From the NCBI RefSeq assembly GCF_001412655.1, contig NZ_CP012996.1:2232001-2296000 (forward strand): DNA of 64,000 nt. Reading direction: 5' to 3'. The translations under genes were made by a program, and so were the position numbers. The DNA is from Pedobacter sp. PACM 27299 (lineage in GTDB: Bacteria > Bacteroidota > Bacteroidia > Sphingobacteriales > Sphingobacteriaceae). The notes beneath the pieces were generated by a model. That model was given only the letters and a program-made list of their open reading frames with translations, was not told the DNA's origin and did no database searches. Numbering within the stretch: position 1 is the first letter of the stretch; every line of letters begins with the position of its first letter. This document shows, in pieces, positions 36,885-45,972 of this stretch.

Positions 36885-37727
36885 ATGAAAAAAATAATAG
36901 GATTTGCAGGACTGCTAACGGTTATTTTGGGCCTTAGTTTTTGCAAAAAGAGTGAAAAGCCTGCCGTTATCGGTAAGAATTTCCCAACTGAATCTATTAC
37001 TCCAAAGGGAGCAACCTGGGTAATGGACGCTACAAAAAGCGATGAATTTGATAAATTTGATGTGAGTAAATGGTCTGCTGCACCCTTATGGTATTATGGT
37101 GGTGTCACCGGAGATTTTGCCTATAAAACAGCAAATACAGAGGTAAACGGGGGCAAAGCTCACCTAATCGCGAAAAAAGAAGTGCATAACAATATCGCCG
37201 ACCCTGACTTTCAGCGCCAGTACACAGCGGGGTGCTTAAAATCAAAATTTGAAGTAGGGGGAGATTCTTACATTGAAGTAAGGGCTAAGATGATCAATGC
37301 TCTGGCAAATGTGTGCGCTGCCATATGGTTGGGTGACGATCCTGTACTAGAAAAGAACCCTAATATTGAGATTGACATGCAGGAAACCAAGAATGCCGAC
37401 AATAAACCCCATTTATTAAATACCAGTTTATTGACCTGGCCCAAACCCGGTAATGGCAACACAGTCCCCGGTTTTACGAACTACTATTTTTCGTGGGGAC
37501 TAGACGAAGACTTTCACCTGTACGGTTTAGAGCGCAGGAATGGTAAGCTGAAGTTTTACCTTGACGGTTTGCAATACTGGGAATACGATGCTAAAGATGT
37601 TCCGGAATTTATTACCCAGATGAGACCCATTATCCTGAGTATCGAGGGACATGCAGGTGCGCCGAATGCTGCACTTCTGCCCTCAAATTTTGAGATTGAC
37701 TGGGTGCGGGTTTTTAAATTGAAATAG
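36885..37727 (+). CDS. GH16-family glycoside hydrolase lipoprotein
   Basis: This 280-residue protein has a lipobox (LGLSFC, Cys20). The GH16 active-site signature reads E162-I-D164-M-Q-E167, matching the family E-x-D-x-x-E pattern with nucleophile and acid/base Glu. Surrounding strands (YIEVRAKMINALANVCAAIW, FEIDWVRVFKL) are typical. GH16 enzymes cut beta-1,3/1,4 glucans or algal galactans; the region resembles agarase/porphyranase-type members, but the substrate cannot be fixed by eye. Confidence 0.88.
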   Translation: MKKIIGFAGLLTVILGLSFCKKSEKPAVIGKNFPTESITPKGATWVMDATKSDEFDKFDVSKWSAAPLWYYGGVTGDFAYKTANTEVNGGKAHLIAKKEVHNNIADPDFQRQYTAGCLKSKFEVGGDSYIEVRAKMINALANVCAAIWLGDDPVLEKNPNIEIDMQETKNADNKPHLLNTSLLTWPKPGNGNTVPGFTNYYFSWGLDEDFHLYGLERRNGKLKFYLDGLQYWEYDAKDVPEFITQMRPIILSIEGHAGAPNAALLPSNFEIDWVRVFKLK

Positions 37728-37731
37728 AACA

Positions 37732-39009
37732 ATGATCAGAAAGAGTATATTTTTTATTATCCTTTTTACAGCCTGTTTGCGCATAACCCATGCGCAAACA
37801 GGTTTTGTAAATGACTTAGATACCCTATTGGAATGGAAAAAAGGCTATCTCGATATTCACCACTTTCATACAGGCAGAGGAAACTCTGCCTTCTTTATTT
37901 TGCCGGACGGCACCACCATGATGATTGACGCAGGGGAAATGGGCGGGAGTTTTGGCACCGGTCAGACCCTCCATATTTCTCCGGCCTATCCTGACGAATC
38001 CCGGACAGCCGCCGGCTGGATTAGCAGCTATGTCAAACAGTTGATTCCGAAGGGTAAAAAACCTAAAATTGATTACGCGCTGATTACCCATTTTCATGCC
38101 GATCATTACGGAAGTATTACTGCCGCATCGAAAACATCTGCAAAAGGTGAATATAAATTATCAGGGATTACAGCTATAGCGGAGGAAATCCCCGTTGGTT
38201 ATTTGATAGACCGCAACTATCCGCTGTATAATTTCCCTGTTGACCTTAGGAAGTATTATAAAGCAGATGCTACTTTTCTAAACTATTTGGCTTTTGTGGA
38301 TTACCAGCGGCGGCATAATCATATATTGGTTGATTCCTTGCATACCGGAGCAACAGACCAGATCAGGTTGCTGAATCAACCAGATTTATATCCTTCTTTT
38401 CAGATCTTGGGTATCAAATCAGGTCCCATGCTCTGGGATAGTAAGAAAGGCAGAAATATTCAATTGCTTCATGCAGACAAGCTGTTAGAAAAGGGTAGCT
38501 TCAATGAAAACCCGCTTAGTCTGGCTATAAAACTTTCTTACGGTGATTTTGACTATTTCACTGGCGGGGATAATACAGGTTTAAGTAATTATGAAACCCC
38601 AGAATGGTTTGATGTGGAGACACCTATGGGGGAGACGGTAGATAAGGTAGACGTTACGACGTTTAACCATCATGGAAACAGAGATGCGATGAATGAGAAT
38701 TTTTTAAAGAAGCTCAGTCCAAGGGTGTTGGTGCAGCAATCCTGGTGTTCGGACCATCCCGGACAGGAGTTAGCGTACCGCTTAGGTTCAGAAAAGTTAT
38801 ATGCTGGCCCACGGGATGTTTTTGCAACTTATATTCATCCTGAAACGAAAATAACCTATGGTTCCTGGTTTGTAAATGCTTATGCCAGTACTGAAGGGCA
38901 TGTGATGATTCGTGTTTATCCCGGAGGTCGCGAGTATATAGTGGTCATTCTGCAAACAATAGGAGGTGTATTAACGCCCAAAAAAGTCTATGGACCATAC
39001 CGTTCATAA
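37732..39009 (+). CDS. Secreted MBL-fold metallohydrolase
   Basis: This 425-residue protein has a signal peptide (cleavage near THAQT). The metallo-beta-lactamase metal site is H120-F-H122-A-D124-H125 (ALITHFHADHYG), with TFNHHGNRDAMN later and a ComEC/Rec2-like arrangement. It starts 4 nt after the GH16 stop, in the same operon. MBL proteins in such loci may be sulfatases or esterases acting on the glycan; the activity is not determined. Confidence 0.8.
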   Translation: MIRKSIFFIILFTACLRITHAQTGFVNDLDTLLEWKKGYLDIHHFHTGRGNSAFFILPDGTTMMIDAGEMGGSFGTGQTLHISPAYPDESRTAAGWISSYVKQLIPKGKKPKIDYALITHFHADHYGSITAASKTSAKGEYKLSGITAIAEEIPVGYLIDRNYPLYNFPVDLRKYYKADATFLNYLAFVDYQRRHNHILVDSLHTGATDQIRLLNQPDLYPSFQILGIKSGPMLWDSKKGRNIQLLHADKLLEKGSFNENPLSLAIKLSYGDFDYFTGGDNTGLSNYETPEWFDVETPMGETVDKVDVTTFNHHGNRDAMNENFLKKLSPRVLVQQSWCSDHPGQELAYRLGSEKLYAGPRDVFATYIHPETKITYGSWFVNAYASTEGHVMIRVYPGGREYIVVILQTIGGVLTPKKVYGPYRS

Positions 39010-39032
39010 AATTACAGATGTGTTGATTTATT

Positions 39033-39053
39033 GGCAAAATAAATCATTTTGCC
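39033..39053 (+). terminator. Hairpin at the end of the glycan-utilization operon
   Basis: GGCAAAAT (39033-39040) pairs with ATTTTGCC (39046-39053), 24 nt after the MBL stop. The T run is short, so termination efficiency is uncertain. Confidence 0.45.
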
Positions 39054-39177
39054 TGCTTGTTGAGGTAGTTTAATAAACTTTGAAAAAAGACTAATAGTAT
39101 GAATACATAATCTTTATAGGTTCGTCGACGACCGTCACCCGTTTTTACTTTAATTTCTGGATTTCGAAAAATATCGA

Positions 39178-39185
39178 TATGTTTG
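39178..39185 (+). promoter_or_regulatory. -7 promoter element of the ArsR-type regulator
   Basis: TATGTTTG matches TAnnTTTG only 4 nt before the ATG at 39190, implying a nearly leaderless transcript. Confidence 0.45.
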
Positions 39186-39189
39186 TGAA

Positions 39190-39495
39190 ATGGAATTAAT
39201 TATGGTTTTTAAGGCGCTGAGTAATGAAACTAGAATAAACATACTTATCTGGCTCAAGCACCCTGGCCTCCACTTTCCTGCTGAGGAATTGCGAGACTAT
39301 GATGCAAATCTCGGTGTTTGTGTAAGCGACATTACCAAAAAAGCCGGTCTATCTCCCTCCACAACATCAGATTACCTGAGTATACTACAGAAATGCGGGC
39401 TTATCGAAGCTACCCGGGCCGGTCAGTGGACATATTACAGACGTAATGAAGGGGCGATTGAGACGCTAAACACATTAATCCGAAAATCGCTCTGA
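39190..39495 (+). CDS. ArsR-family winged-helix regulator
   Basis: This 101-residue protein is one winged-helix domain: MVFKALSNETRINILIWL at the start, then DITKKAGLSPSTTSDYLSIL as the recognition helix and ATRAGQWTYYRRNE as the wing. The metal-binding Cys pair of classical ArsR (ELCVCDL) is absent; only one Cys precedes the recognition region and one lies within it. ATG 39202 is an alternative start. The adjacent quinone-reductase-like gene is a likely target. Confidence 0.85.
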   Translation: MELIMVFKALSNETRINILIWLKHPGLHFPAEELRDYDANLGVCVSDITKKAGLSPSTTSDYLSILQKCGLIEATRAGQWTYYRRNEGAIETLNTLIRKSL

Positions 39496-39538
39496 TTTTT
39501 TTAACTATACATTTCGAGAATAAGCGAAACTTCTAAAT

Positions 39539-40501
39539 ATGAAAACAATTGTAATCAAAAATTATGGAGGACCCGAAGTCCTCCAATTAGCGGAAGTGAC
39601 TACTCCTTCCATAACAGATCCTTCCCAAGTGTTAGTGAAGGTACGGGCTACCTCAGTAAATCCACTTGATTGTCAGATAAGACGGGGGGATTATGCGTCA
39701 CTGTTTGATTTACCAATTATAACCGGTCACGATATTTCGGGCGAAGTTGTAGCAGTGGGTGAAGCCGTGAAAAATTGGCTGCCCGGTGATAAAGTCTATT
39801 ATTCTCCTCGCTTTGGCGGAACCGGCAGTTATGCAGAATATCACCTCACAGACGAATCCTCTTTGTCAAGGATGCCGGATAATCTTAGCTACGAGGAAGC
39901 TGCTGCTGTTCCGCTTGTTGGAGGTACGGTATGGGAAATACTTGTAGTAAGGGCTAAACTAAAAAAAGGAGATACCATTCTGATCCTTGGAGGCGCGGGC
40001 GGAGTGGGAACACTCGCAATACAGGTCGCTAAATCACTGGGTGCCTTTGTGTACACAACAGGGCAAAGTATTTTGCATGAGAAACTTCAGAATCTTGGAG
40101 CGGATGTAGTCATTGATCATCATAGAAAAAACTACATTGAAGAAATACAGGCTTATACCAACGGAAAAGGGGTAGATGTAATTATTGATACTGTAGGAGG
40201 AAGCACGCTCTCGGATGGTCCGCACGCCTTAACTAACTATGGCAGAATTGTAACACTAGTCGATATTGCCCAGCCGCAAAACCTTATACACGCATGGGAA
40301 AAAAATGCTACGTATCATTTCGTTTTTACCCGACAAAGCAGGGATGAGCTCTATAACATTACCAGGTTAATAGAAAGCGGACATGTAAAGCCAATTATAG
40401 ATAGTATCTATCCAATTGAAGAGGTTAAAAATGCACATCAAAGAATAGAATATGCTATGCGGGACAGACCTTTATTTGGTAAAATTGTACTGTCCTTCTA
40501 A
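39539..40501 (+). CDS. Zinc-independent medium-chain (quinone oxidoreductase-like) dehydrogenase
   Basis: This 320-residue MDR protein has a GroES-like N-terminal domain (VRATSVNPLDCQIRRGDY, GHDISGEVVAVG) and a Rossmann domain with ILGGAGGVGTLAIQVAKSLG. The Cys/His zinc ligands of alcohol dehydrogenases are absent, so an NADPH:quinone reductase or enone reductase activity is expected. It lies 43 nt behind the ArsR-type regulator in the same direction. Confidence 0.87.
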   Translation: MKTIVIKNYGGPEVLQLAEVTTPSITDPSQVLVKVRATSVNPLDCQIRRGDYASLFDLPIITGHDISGEVVAVGEAVKNWLPGDKVYYSPRFGGTGSYAEYHLTDESSLSRMPDNLSYEEAAAVPLVGGTVWEILVVRAKLKKGDTILILGGAGGVGTLAIQVAKSLGAFVYTTGQSILHEKLQNLGADVVIDHHRKNYIEEIQAYTNGKGVDVIIDTVGGSTLSDGPHALTNYGRIVTLVDIAQPQNLIHAWEKNATYHFVFTRQSRDELYNITRLIESGHVKPIIDSIYPIEEVKNAHQRIEYAMRDRPLFGKIVLSF

Positions 40502-40530
40502 AAAGTTGTTTGAAGTTGCTACATGTGGCG

Positions 40531-40710
40531 CAGGCGCAACAATTAAAACCTATAGTACGTATTGTTCTTATCGCGAATATTGAATTTGCTGATGCTGAAA
40601 CATAAGGGACGGGCTATTACAGGAATTCGTTAAATAAATTGAGGGCATGCGTTGACGACCTGAATAAACAACGGGGTGCGGTTTTTACTAATCTGGGAGA
40701 TAGTATTTAG
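40531..40710 (+). pseudogene. Remnant of a calcineurin-like metallophosphoesterase
   Basis: One frame reads LKPIVRIVLIANIEFADAET, stop, GTGYYRNSLNKLRACVDDLN, then FTNLGDSI and a stop. This matches the N-terminus of cytosolic metallophosphoesterases (…LIADIQYAD…YYRNSL…LGDLID) with the first metal Asp changed to Asn. Only about 60 codons remain, and nothing of the rest follows. Confidence 0.6.
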
Positions 40711-40855
40711 GTAAATCTATTGTTTATCTCCCAAATATTAGCCAGGTGTTCGTTACCCGTTGTGCCCTTATCATTTCTTTATTCTGCTGCATCACTTTCT
40801 GATTCTGCTAAATCATCTGGCCATTTTGCTATATCTGATGATGCTGGTTTTTAAG

Positions 40856-41199
40856 TTAATTTCCTATGGCATCAACGGCCTGACGTGTCCTATATTTATC
40901 AGGTAAAAGTGTAAACTGGTCAAGTTGTTCAACCAAGCTGTTCATCTGTTTTGATTTTTGTATCAGTTCTGGCTTTATTTCACTGGCCAGCTTTTTCCGT
41001 TTAAAATAGTCCAGCACATCACCCATCCCAAACCTGAAAAACATATAGAATATAGGTCACATCGTTATTGCCGCTACAATGTTTGTTTTTGGACTCGGAC
41101 CTGTAGTAATTATCAGTATTATTAAAGCAGTTGCAGCTAATGACAATAGATTGAATAATCGCTTTCTGTTGTAATGCTGTACATACTGGATAAACCACA
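40856..41199 (-). pseudogene. 3' part of an unknown membrane-protein gene interrupted by IS21
   Basis: One minus-strand frame runs from the IS21 left end: WFIQYVQHYNRKRLF, then a hydrophobic helix (LLSLAATALIILIITTG), an in-frame stop at 41057, and then MGDVLDYFKRKKLASEIKPE to a stop at 40856. Its 5' part lies on the other side of IS21 (43838-43949). I recognise no family. The additional internal stop shows decay beyond the insertion. Confidence 0.55.
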
Positions 41200-41395
41200 C
41201 CAAAATGGTCCCTCTTCGCCACTCGAAAATGATCCCCTCTGCCAGAGCAAAGTGATCCCTTTCCTCCAAATGAAAGTGTCCCCCTTTCGGCAGAGCAAAG
41301 TGACCCCCTGAAAAGAATTTAAAGTATTGTACTGACGGGTTTCCCCGGACGGGGTTTTTGTTTAGCTTTTTGATGAACAAAAACCTGCGATTGCC

Positions 41396-42940
41396 ATGTC
41401 CAATAACCCGATCAAAATGAATAAATTACGTCAGATTATCCGTCTTTATTGCCAGGGAACCGGCACCAAGACGATCCATGGAATGGTTGGTACTTCCCGT
41501 ACCACCGTCAAGAAGTATGTGCATGTATGGCACAAACTAGGTATTACTCATGATGAGTTCAATGAAAAAAGCGATAATGAACTATCCGTTCTTTTTACCA
41601 CTCCAGCCGCTAAAACTATCAATAGTCCACGCATGCAGGAACTGGAGCTATTACATCCTGGATACTGTAAGCGGCTTAAAAAGAAGGGAGTCACCCGGGA
41701 GGCACTTCATCTTGAGTACATACAACAACACCCTGGGGGATACGCACGTTCCCGTTTCAATAATGCCATAGATACCTACCTTCAGCTTTCCAAGCCGGTA
41801 ATGCACATTGATCATAAGTCTGGTGACAAGATGTATATCGACTTTGCAGGAAGTAAACTACAGTTTCATCCGGCAGATGGGCACCAATGTGATGCAGAAG
41901 TCTTTGTAGCCATTTTGGGTTGCAGCCAACTTACGTACGTGGAAGCCGTAGAAAGCCAGCGCAAAGAAGATCTGATCAAGGCCTGTGAGAATGCACTTCA
42001 TTATTTCGGGGGAGTGCCAGCAGCCATAGTTCCTGACAACCTGCGCTCAGCGGTGACTAAAGGGAGCAAGTATGAGGCTGTGCTTAATGACGAATTTGCT
42101 GCCTTTGCTGAACATTATGCGGTTACGATTATTCCAGCACGTGTTTATAAGCCACGAGATAAGGCTTTAGTTGAAGGAGCGGTTAAGTTGATCTACCGAA
42201 GTATCTATCAGAGATTAGAAGGTCGCAGGTTCAATGACCTGGAATCATTGAATGCAGCCATACGCTCTGCACTGGAGATCCATAATAACAAACCTTTTTC
42301 AGGGCGTAGTTATTCCCGTTCTGAGCAGTTTGAGGAGATTGAGCGGGAAGCACTGAGGGTACTCAATCCTATCCGTTACGAAGTACACAAGCAAGTAATG
42401 GTAACAGTGATGAAGAACGGATATATTCGTCTGGGTGAAGATATTCACTATTACAGTGTGCCATATACCTACATCGGGAAGAAAGTAAAAGTACTCTATA
42501 CTTCAGGGATAGTCCAGATCTATTATCACTATACTCAAATTGCAACCCATAAACGCGATAGAGCTAGGTATCATTACACAACGAACAAAGATCATCTGGC
42601 CTCGCAACATCGTTTTCTAACTGAATGGACACCAGAAAAGTTTATTCAGGAAGCCGAACAGATCCATGAAGATGTGGCCCGCTACATATCTCAGGTCCTG
42701 GAAAATAAATCCTATCCTGAACAAGCTTACAAATCATGTTCAGGTATATTGAGCTTTGCCAGACGCGTTGGACCTGAGCGTTTGGCTAATGCCTGCCGCT
42801 GGGCCGACAATCTTAGTCAGTACAATTATCCCGTTATTGAAGAGATACTGAGAAAACAACTGGACCAATTGCAGCCTGAAGGCGAACAAGTAGCTATTCC
42901 TTCGCATAAAAACATAAGAGGCAAAGAATATTACCAATAA
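41396..42940 (+). CDS. istA: IS21-family transposase IstA
   Basis: This 514-residue protein has an N-terminal HTH (TKTIHGMVGTSRTTVKKYVH), a DDE integrase core (KMYIDFAGSK, IVPDNLRSAV, LVEGAVKLIYR supply the acidic residues in order) and a C-terminal beta-barrel region with GYIRLGEDIHYYSVPY. Length is normal for IstA. It catalyses strand transfer with IstB, encoded 23 nt downstream. Confidence 0.95.
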   Translation: MSNNPIKMNKLRQIIRLYCQGTGTKTIHGMVGTSRTTVKKYVHVWHKLGITHDEFNEKSDNELSVLFTTPAAKTINSPRMQELELLHPGYCKRLKKKGVTREALHLEYIQQHPGGYARSRFNNAIDTYLQLSKPVMHIDHKSGDKMYIDFAGSKLQFHPADGHQCDAEVFVAILGCSQLTYVEAVESQRKEDLIKACENALHYFGGVPAAIVPDNLRSAVTKGSKYEAVLNDEFAAFAEHYAVTIIPARVYKPRDKALVEGAVKLIYRSIYQRLEGRRFNDLESLNAAIRSALEIHNNKPFSGRSYSRSEQFEEIEREALRVLNPIRYEVHKQVMVTVMKNGYIRLGEDIHYYSVPYTYIGKKVKVLYTSGIVQIYYHYTQIATHKRDRARYHYTTNKDHLASQHRFLTEWTPEKFIQEAEQIHEDVARYISQVLENKSYPEQAYKSCSGILSFARRVGPERLANACRWADNLSQYNYPVIEEILRKQLDQLQPEGEQVAIPSHKNIRGKEYYQ

Positions 42941-42963
42941 CAACCCCTAAACCATAAAAGACA

Positions 42964-43710
42964 ATGAATAATGAAACATTAGACAAAATGCGTCAGCTCC
43001 GTCTGTACGGGATGTATGATGCCTTTAAAACCAATTTGGAGACTTCAGTGAAAGACGCTCTTACTGCGGATCAATTTGTTTCGCTACTGGTGGCCAGTGA
43101 ATGGGATGACCGGCGAAACCGATCTGTGGAAAGGGCAATCAGAATCGCCAGTTTCCGTTATAAAGCTTCGTTAGAGCAGGTGGACTACTCTTTTGACCGT
43201 GGCCTGGATAAGAACGAGGTCCACAGGCTAGCAGGGCTCGACTTTATCAAGGAACGCAAAGATCTGTTCATCACCGGTTCCACTGGAACCGGTAAAAGCT
43301 ATCTGGCAACGGCTCTCGGGTACCACGCCTGCCAGAGTGGTTACAAAGTGATGTATGTCAATACGGCTAAACTTATGGGCCAGTTAAAACTTGCTAAAGC
43401 AAAAGGGACCATGCTTGCAGAACTCAAACGGATAGAGCGTTTAGATATGCTGATCCTGGATGACTTTGGCTTACAGCCATTTGATCCTCAGTCCAGGCTC
43501 GCTCTTCTTGATATCATTGAAGATCGGCACCAAAAAAGGTCCACAGTGATCACATCGCAGATTCCGGTGAAAGAATGGTATGACATTATCGGCGAAAAAA
43601 CAATCGCTGATGCAGTTCTTGATCGTATCGTTCATCACTCATTAAGGATCGAATTGTTTGGAGAATCACTAAGGAGAAAAAAAACTAAAACGGAAAATGT
43701 ATTTTTGTAA
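42964..43710 (+). CDS. istB: IS21-family helper ATPase IstB
   Basis: This 248-residue AAA+ protein has Walker A FITGSTGTGKSYLATALG and Walker B LDMLILDDFGLQPFD, with the N-terminal IstB-specific helices (MRQLRLYGMYDAF). It remodels target DNA for IstA. The gene is intact and forms a transposition operon with istA. Confidence 0.96.
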   Translation: MNNETLDKMRQLRLYGMYDAFKTNLETSVKDALTADQFVSLLVASEWDDRRNRSVERAIRIASFRYKASLEQVDYSFDRGLDKNEVHRLAGLDFIKERKDLFITGSTGTGKSYLATALGYHACQSGYKVMYVNTAKLMGQLKLAKAKGTMLAELKRIERLDMLILDDFGLQPFDPQSRLALLDIIEDRHQKRSTVITSQIPVKEWYDIIGEKTIADAVLDRIVHHSLRIELFGESLRRKKTKTENVFL

Positions 43711-43837
43711 AAACAATAGTTGTTAATCAGGACAAAAAACATCCGTCTAGGAAGCTCGTTTGTACAACAACTTTTAGTTCTTTTCATCCCTCAACTCTGA
43801 GGGGACAGTTTGCTGTGGCGAACGGGGGTCAGTTTCA

Positions 43838-43949
43838 TTGGTATATCCACATACATCTGCCTTCGCCAGATATTTTCACTCAAGTCCGCATATTCAGCAA
43901 TAACAGCTCGGGACTTGTTCAAGTTGTTGAATATTTCTTGTAATTCCAT
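43838..43949 (-). pseudogene. 5' part of the gene interrupted by IS21
   Basis: On the minus strand an ATG at 43949 opens MELQEIFNNLNKSRAVIAEY, then ADLSENIWRRQMYVDIP, running straight into the IS21 right end. The 3' part lies beyond the left end at 41199-40856. The two halves together predict a protein of about 150 residues with a soluble helical N-terminus and a membrane helix. Confidence 0.55.
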
Positions 43950-44068
43950 GTATTACCCCAAGATAGTTCCCGATCTCCTGCGAGTATCTAATGAAATTTA
44001 TTGACCTAAGTTGGATTTGGGTATAAATCTATTAAAATCAAAGTTGTTAGACAATTAGATATCTATTT

Positions 44069-44127
44069 GGTTCGACTCCGGCACATGGTACAGAAATCTT
44101 TCCCATATGGGAAAGATTATTAAAAAA
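44069..44127 (+). repeat. tRNA-Leu 3'-end fragment plus 41-bp repeat (candidate attR)
   Basis: GGTTCGACTCCGGC (44069-44082) duplicates the tRNA-Leu T arm. From 44087 a 41-bp stretch beginning GGTACAGAAATC and ending TATTAAAAAA recurs identically at 46240-46280. It contains a perfect 24-bp palindrome centred on CCCATATGGG (44095-44118). The fragment ends like another tRNA-Leu acceptor (ACATGGTA), so the original target tRNA may have differed from the CAA isoacceptor. Confidence 0.6.
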
Positions 44128-44139
44128 TATATTTATTAG

Positions 44140-44170
44140 AGCCTTTAGATGATATCTAAAGGCTTTTTTT
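44140..44170 (+). terminator. Intrinsic terminator next to the att-like repeat
   Basis: AGCCTTTAGAT (44140-44150) pairs with ATCTAAAGGCT (44154-44164), followed by seven T. A related hairpin without the T run lies beside the second repeat copy at 46288-46312, so the terminator was duplicated with the repeat. Confidence 0.75.
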
Positions 44171-44309
44171 GGTTTTAATTGTTGCTTTTTTGAAACCCAT
44201 GCTTTTGATCAGGAAGAATTCTCATCGCCTGAACAGGTTCGGAAAAAGGGAGGGTACAATGGAATATCAGTAGCGCTGAGTAGTATCATATGTAATGTGA
44301 TTTTTTTTA

Positions 44310-45560
44310 TTACTTCATGATTTTAGTTTTAAAGCAAAATGGAATAGCATAATTGTCATTGGGAATTTTTTCTAATTTCATCGCACCTTTAGATTGATCA
44401 AAAGTTAATGATGCTGTTTTCTCGACTGGAAGTGTTTTGATATCCTCCTCATTATAAAAATTGCCATCAATAAAGACGCCTAACTTATCTTCTGTACCAA
44501 GCTTGGCGGAAGCAGCCCCATCGACTAGCTTAAATGTAACTTCATCATAATTTTTGCCGTTTTTGTCATGGACATGTTTACGGGAATAAAATTGGGAAGT
44601 CGAATTTTGTGAGTCTAAATCTGCAGACGATTTATAATAGACCTCATGATTTCGATGAGCATCTGTTTGCCCATTATTATTGCTTTTTTTCTCAGTTTTC
44701 AGATTGGAAAAAGCTAGGCAGCTTAGTACCCCTATCGGCAGTACAAGCACATAAATGATTTTTTTCATACTTTTTGTAGGTTGGTTAAATAACATAGTAA
44801 TACGTTTTTCTAGGGGCACCTTACTAAAGGTGTGGTAAAAAGTTTGTTGGCTTGAAATAGATAGTTTCAATAGCAAGTTTGCGTATTTATTTTTATCGGC
44901 TAAGCGACCTATTTCACCATCCACCTCAAATTCGTGGTTTTCTTCTACAGCATGTGAGTACAGATATATAAATGGATTGAACCATAATATGATCTTTGAA
45001 AGTTCAAGAATGATTCTATCTACAGAATGCAATCGTTGAACATGAAGCATTTCATGCTGAATTATTTGTTGTACTTCAGCCTGTTCAAGTTTTTCGTCTT
45101 TAAGGAATATTAAATTTAGAAATGAACCGTTACTTATATTTTTATGGCCACGAATAAGATGGATGCGGCCAATTTTTGTGCTGTTTTTGAGTGTGGTATT
45201 TCCGAAAAAGACTGACATTACGATTATCAATCTGACTAAGAGTGCAATTGCAATTATCAAATAAACAATGGTTGAAATATCGAACCAATTAATTTGGGGT
45301 TGTGCAATTGTTTTTTCTACCTCAATGCCCTGCAGTTTCGCTGATAAGTCGTGAAGTTGATTAAAGTATATAGAACTTTGTACATATTCGTTACGAATAG
45401 TTAAGGTCAATAGAGGTATAATAAAACTGAAGGCCAATGCTGCCAGCAAATACCACCTGTTGATCGTGAAAAAAGTTAATTTTCGCAATATGAAATGATA
45501 TAACGCTAAGAAGAATCCCACACAGGCGCTTACCTGCAATAGATATACAATTATTTTCAT
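44310..45560 (-). CDS. BlaR1-like M56-family membrane metallopeptidase
   Basis: This 416-residue protein has several N-terminal transmembrane helices (VYLLQVSACVGFFLALYHFI, WYLLAALAFSFIIPLLTLTI and others) and the M56 zinc motif HEMLHVQRLHSVDRI. After a further membrane helix (about 270-290, IYVLVLPIGVLSCLAF) comes a periplasmic tail of unknown fold without a penicillin-binding SxxK domain. It overlaps the BlaI-type gene by 4 nt. By analogy it senses an envelope signal and cleaves its repressor. Confidence 0.88.
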   Translation of the reverse strand: MKIIVYLLQVSACVGFFLALYHFILRKLTFFTINRWYLLAALAFSFIIPLLTLTIRNEYVQSSIYFNQLHDLSAKLQGIEVEKTIAQPQINWFDISTIVYLIIAIALLVRLIIVMSVFFGNTTLKNSTKIGRIHLIRGHKNISNGSFLNLIFLKDEKLEQAEVQQIIQHEMLHVQRLHSVDRIILELSKIILWFNPFIYLYSHAVEENHEFEVDGEIGRLADKNKYANLLLKLSISSQQTFYHTFSKVPLEKRITMLFNQPTKSMKKIIYVLVLPIGVLSCLAFSNLKTEKKSNNNGQTDAHRNHEVYYKSSADLDSQNSTSQFYSRKHVHDKNGKNYDEVTFKLVDGAASAKLGTEDKLGVFIDGNFYNEEDIKTLPVEKTASLTFDQSKGAMKLEKIPNDNYAIPFCFKTKIMK

Positions 45561-45925
45561 GACAATTTGTTTTTATTAATGATGTCTTTAATCTTACTGA
45601 TGTCGCTGTCACTTAGTTGTTCTTCTTTTACTATATAGGAGAGCAAGCTTTCTAAGGAGTTGTCAAAGTATCCAGCTACCATCTTCTTAAAGAATAATTT
45701 TCGATATTCCAATTTTGAAATCAAGGGGAAATATTCATGTGTTTTTCCATATGCTTTGAATCCCACATATTTGTTTTTCTCTAATAATCTTACAACAGAT
45801 GAAATGGTATTGTATGGCGGTTTAGGGTCATCAGGTAAAGCTTCGATAATATCCTTCACAAAACCCTTTTTAAGCTTCCACAATATTAACATTACCCGTT
45901 CTTCATTTCTAGTCAATTCTTCCAT
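45557..45925 (-). CDS. BlaI/MecI-family repressor
   Basis: This 122-residue winged-helix repressor (MEELTRNEERVMLILWKLKK, FVKDIIEAL, PPYNTISSVVRLLEKNKYVG as recognition helix) has a C-terminal dimerisation/protease-site half. The ATG at 45925 is preferred to the TTG at 45940 because it fits the family start and leaves room for the operators at 45939-45972. It is translationally coupled to the BlaR1-like gene by the ATGA overlap. Confidence 0.92.
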   Translation of the reverse strand: MEELTRNEERVMLILWKLKKGFVKDIIEALPDDPKPPYNTISSVVRLLEKNKYVGFKAYGKTHEYFPLISKLEYRKLFFKKMVAGYFDNSLESLLSYIVKEEQLSDSDISKIKDIINKNKLS

Positions 45926-45938
45926 GAGTTGAAGATAC

Positions 45939-45972
45939 AACTATTTATTAGTTATGTAACTATTTTTTAGTT
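45939..45972. promoter_or_regulatory. Tandem BlaI-type operator
   Basis: Two inverted repeats with the same arms lie just upstream of the repressor gene: AACTA-TTTAT-TAGTT (45939-45953) and AACTA-TTTTT-TAGTT (45958-45972). Their centres are 19 bp apart, close to two helical turns, as expected for autoregulation by a dimeric repressor. Confidence 0.65.

Larger units (their letters stand above)
41200..43837 (+). mobile_element. IS21-family insertion sequence
   Basis: The element consists of istA and istB flanked by related imperfect ends. The left end CCAAAATGGTCCCTCTTCGC and the right end, read inward, TGAAACTGACCCCCGTTCGC share the TTCGCCAC block at the same offset (15 nt in). Several internal AAnTGnnCCC copies at 41200-41320 are the multiple terminal repeats of IS21 elements. 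A target duplication could not be confirmed. Both genes are intact, so the element may be active. Confidence 0.85.
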
